A stretch of 64,000 nucleotides of DNA, from the NCBI GenBank assembly GCA_963922205.1, contig CAWUHX010000028.1, positions 930,001-994,000 of the forward strand. The letters are read 5' to 3'. The notes beneath the pieces are model-generated. The model saw only the letters and a program-made list of their open reading frames with translations. It did not search any database and had not been told where the DNA came from. Positions 62,765-64,000 of the stretch are shown piece by piece. This DNA is from Romanomermis culicivorax (Eukaryota > Nematoda > Enoplea > Mermithida > Mermithidae). The position numbers and the translations under genes were made by a program. Every line of letters begins with the position of its first letter. Positions within the stretch are counted from its first letter, which is position 1.

Positions 62765-63216
62765 GTCGGTATTCACAAAGGCGTGTTAGTGCTCTGCTAG
62801 TTAGCACGAGTTAATTTTCTTAACACGGTGTTAAAAAAAAAAGAAAAACCGTGCCTGATCTTGGCAAAAAAGTTTGTATATCCGAAATAAAAAGGTGTTG
62901 CCTCCTGAATTTTTAGCAGATATCTAAACGTATTGTATTTTTTGTGCCAAAATTAAAAATGGCGGGTTGTGCAAAATATCGAAAAGAACTGTATTTTTTA
63001 ATCGAATGTGTACGTGAATGAACTCATATAATTGAACACAAAAAACAGATTCGAAATCTTTATCTACCAAGGACAAATGCTGGGCGGAAATTGCAGCAGT
63101 TTTTTGGCAAATCATGAAGTTAAAAATCGTACGAAAGATCAACTTATTATGCGACGGAAAAGCTTAAAGTCGGTAAGAAAGGATTTGAACAAAATATTTT
63201 TAGTCCTTCTCAGCTT

Positions 63217-64000
63217 TTAGGCAAAATATTCGTCTATAATTACACGCCTTTTTGCTGAACCTTGGGCATCATCCGGCACCAGATTATTTTCATCATTGGG
63301 CCCTCGTTGATCTTCTTCATCTTCATGTATATCGTTATGAAGTTTGGCGAAATTGTAAAGAACAACACAGGCTACCACAATCACAGCGCATTTTTCTGGA
63401 TTAAAATTCATGCCTTTGGAAAGGCGGGGAAAACTTCTTTTCCAAAGGCCGAATGTACGTTCAATTGCCATCCTAGTTGATGACTGAGCATAGTTCTAGC
63501 TAAGTTCATCAGCAGTAACTGGATTCGTTAAAGGGGTCATTAAGTACAGAAGGCAGGCATAACCGCGGTCCCCAAGAATGTGCAGACCCCCATGCACATT
63601 CTGAACTTTCAGATGTAGTTGTGATTCATTGAAAATTCTTGAATCGTGGGTGCTTCCCTTGTGGCTTGCTACGATATCTCGGATCATCAATCTGTCATCG
63701 CACATAACTTGAACATTAATGAAAAACCACCCTCTCCGATTGCGATACAATTCACCATGGACACCACCAGGATTTAAAATTTTAATGTGGGTGCAATCAA
63801 GGGCTCCTATGACACCTGGAAATCCCCGTTTTTCAAAAAATCTTTGCCGAATTCCTTGAATTTCTTCTGGCTGGGGAAACTTGACAAAATGAGGTCGAAG
63901 TTCAGCAATGCTGTGTAAAACTGCGTGAACATATCTGGATATTGTTGGTTGGCTTAAGTTGTGAAGATCCCCGTCTTCTCGCCGGAATTCTCTACTTCCA
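63217..64000 (-). pseudogene. Harbinger (HARBI1-like) transposase, right-truncated, with one in-frame stop
   Basis: Read from the window edge downwards, one frame gives LSQPTISRYVHAVLHSIAEL, GFPGVIGALDCTHIKI, RRGWFFINVQVMCDD, ASHKGSTHDSRIFN, ILGDRGYACLLYLMTPLTNP, DELS, then TAG near 63510, and continues NYAQSSTRMAIERTFGLWKR to TAA at 63217. The catalytic acidic residues of PIF/Harbinger DDE transposases are visible (D in LDCTH, D in GDRGY, E in IERTFG). The 5' part is outside the window. Apart from the single TAG the frame is clean, so the copy is young or the stop is a sequencing variant. Confidence 0.92.

Larger units (their letters stand above)
61621..62835 (+). repeat. Direct repeat pair GTATTCACAAAGGCGTGTTA
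   Basis: The 20-mer occurs at about 61626-61645 and 62768-62787, each followed by GTGCTAA/GTTAGCACGAG-like sequence. It may be the end sequence of a mobile element in two copies; the borders are unclear. Confidence 0.6.

Noticed and set aside
62460..62807. Minus-strand open frame of 115 codons
   Set aside because: Much of it is a translation of the TTTTTCG low-complexity tract and of the TTAA palindrome.
1..64000. tRNA, rRNA, CRISPR, telomere or bacterial-type features
   Set aside because: No cloverleaf with A and B boxes, rRNA core, regularly spaced direct repeats or telomere arrays were seen on either strand by reading; a dedicated search could still find a degenerate tRNA.

Overview
This is a fragment of an animal nuclear genome, AT-rich and dense in transposons. 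The coding sequence is in short exons bounded by GT/AG introns (commonly GTAAGT-type donors and TTTCAG or TTTTAG acceptors). There are no operons, ribosome binding sites or CRISPR arrays. The two host genes are a bridge-like lipid-transfer protein of the BLTP1/KIAA1109/Tweek family (LPD-3 in nematodes) and a slicer-type Argonaute. Both are animal families. The Argonaute is divergent and the sequence alone does not fix the phylum. An invertebrate is most likely, because compact exons and long transposon-filled introns are mixed.

Plus strand, about 620 to 36562: the C-terminal half of tweek/BLTP1. I could thread 26 consecutive exons (7647 nt, 2548 residues plus stop) with every splice phase consistent. 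The N-terminal half lies to the left of the window. Its introns hold most of the mobile elements: a BED-finger hAT remnant (1459-2539), two inverted copies of a hAT-type element (7247-8271 and 27849-29230), four of the five copies of a 0.27-0.44 kb hAT-type MITE, nested hAT elements near 11.7-13.6 and 17.5-19.7 kb, and a PIF/Harbinger-like MITE (16739-17298).

From 36.6 to 41.2 kb, between the two convergent genes, are an orphan candidate exon, a GC-rich island that runs into a chain of near-perfect hairpins (38.3-38.65 kb), a TA-flanked terminal-inverted-repeat element carrying a nested one, and a second element with Harbinger-like ends.

Minus strand, 57217 down to 41226: a complete Argonaute gene of 17 coding exons and 1021 codons, with N, linker, PAZ, MID and PIWI regions and an intact D-E-D-H catalytic set. 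Its introns contain a 1.2 kb repeat also found inverted in tweek, one MITE copy, and two hAT elements with target-site duplications.

From 58 to 64 kb: a 3.3 kb element with about 1.15 kb imperfect inverted arms, short palindromic elements, and a Harbinger (HARBI1-like) transposase cut by the right window edge and interrupted by one in-frame stop.

Biologically, the small-RNA effector gene sits among, and contains, many sequences able to form long double-stranded RNA. That is an inference from sequence arrangement, not evidence of function. Coordinates of exons come from reading frames and splice signals by eye; repeat borders come from terminal repeats and target-site duplications where stated, otherwise they are approximate.
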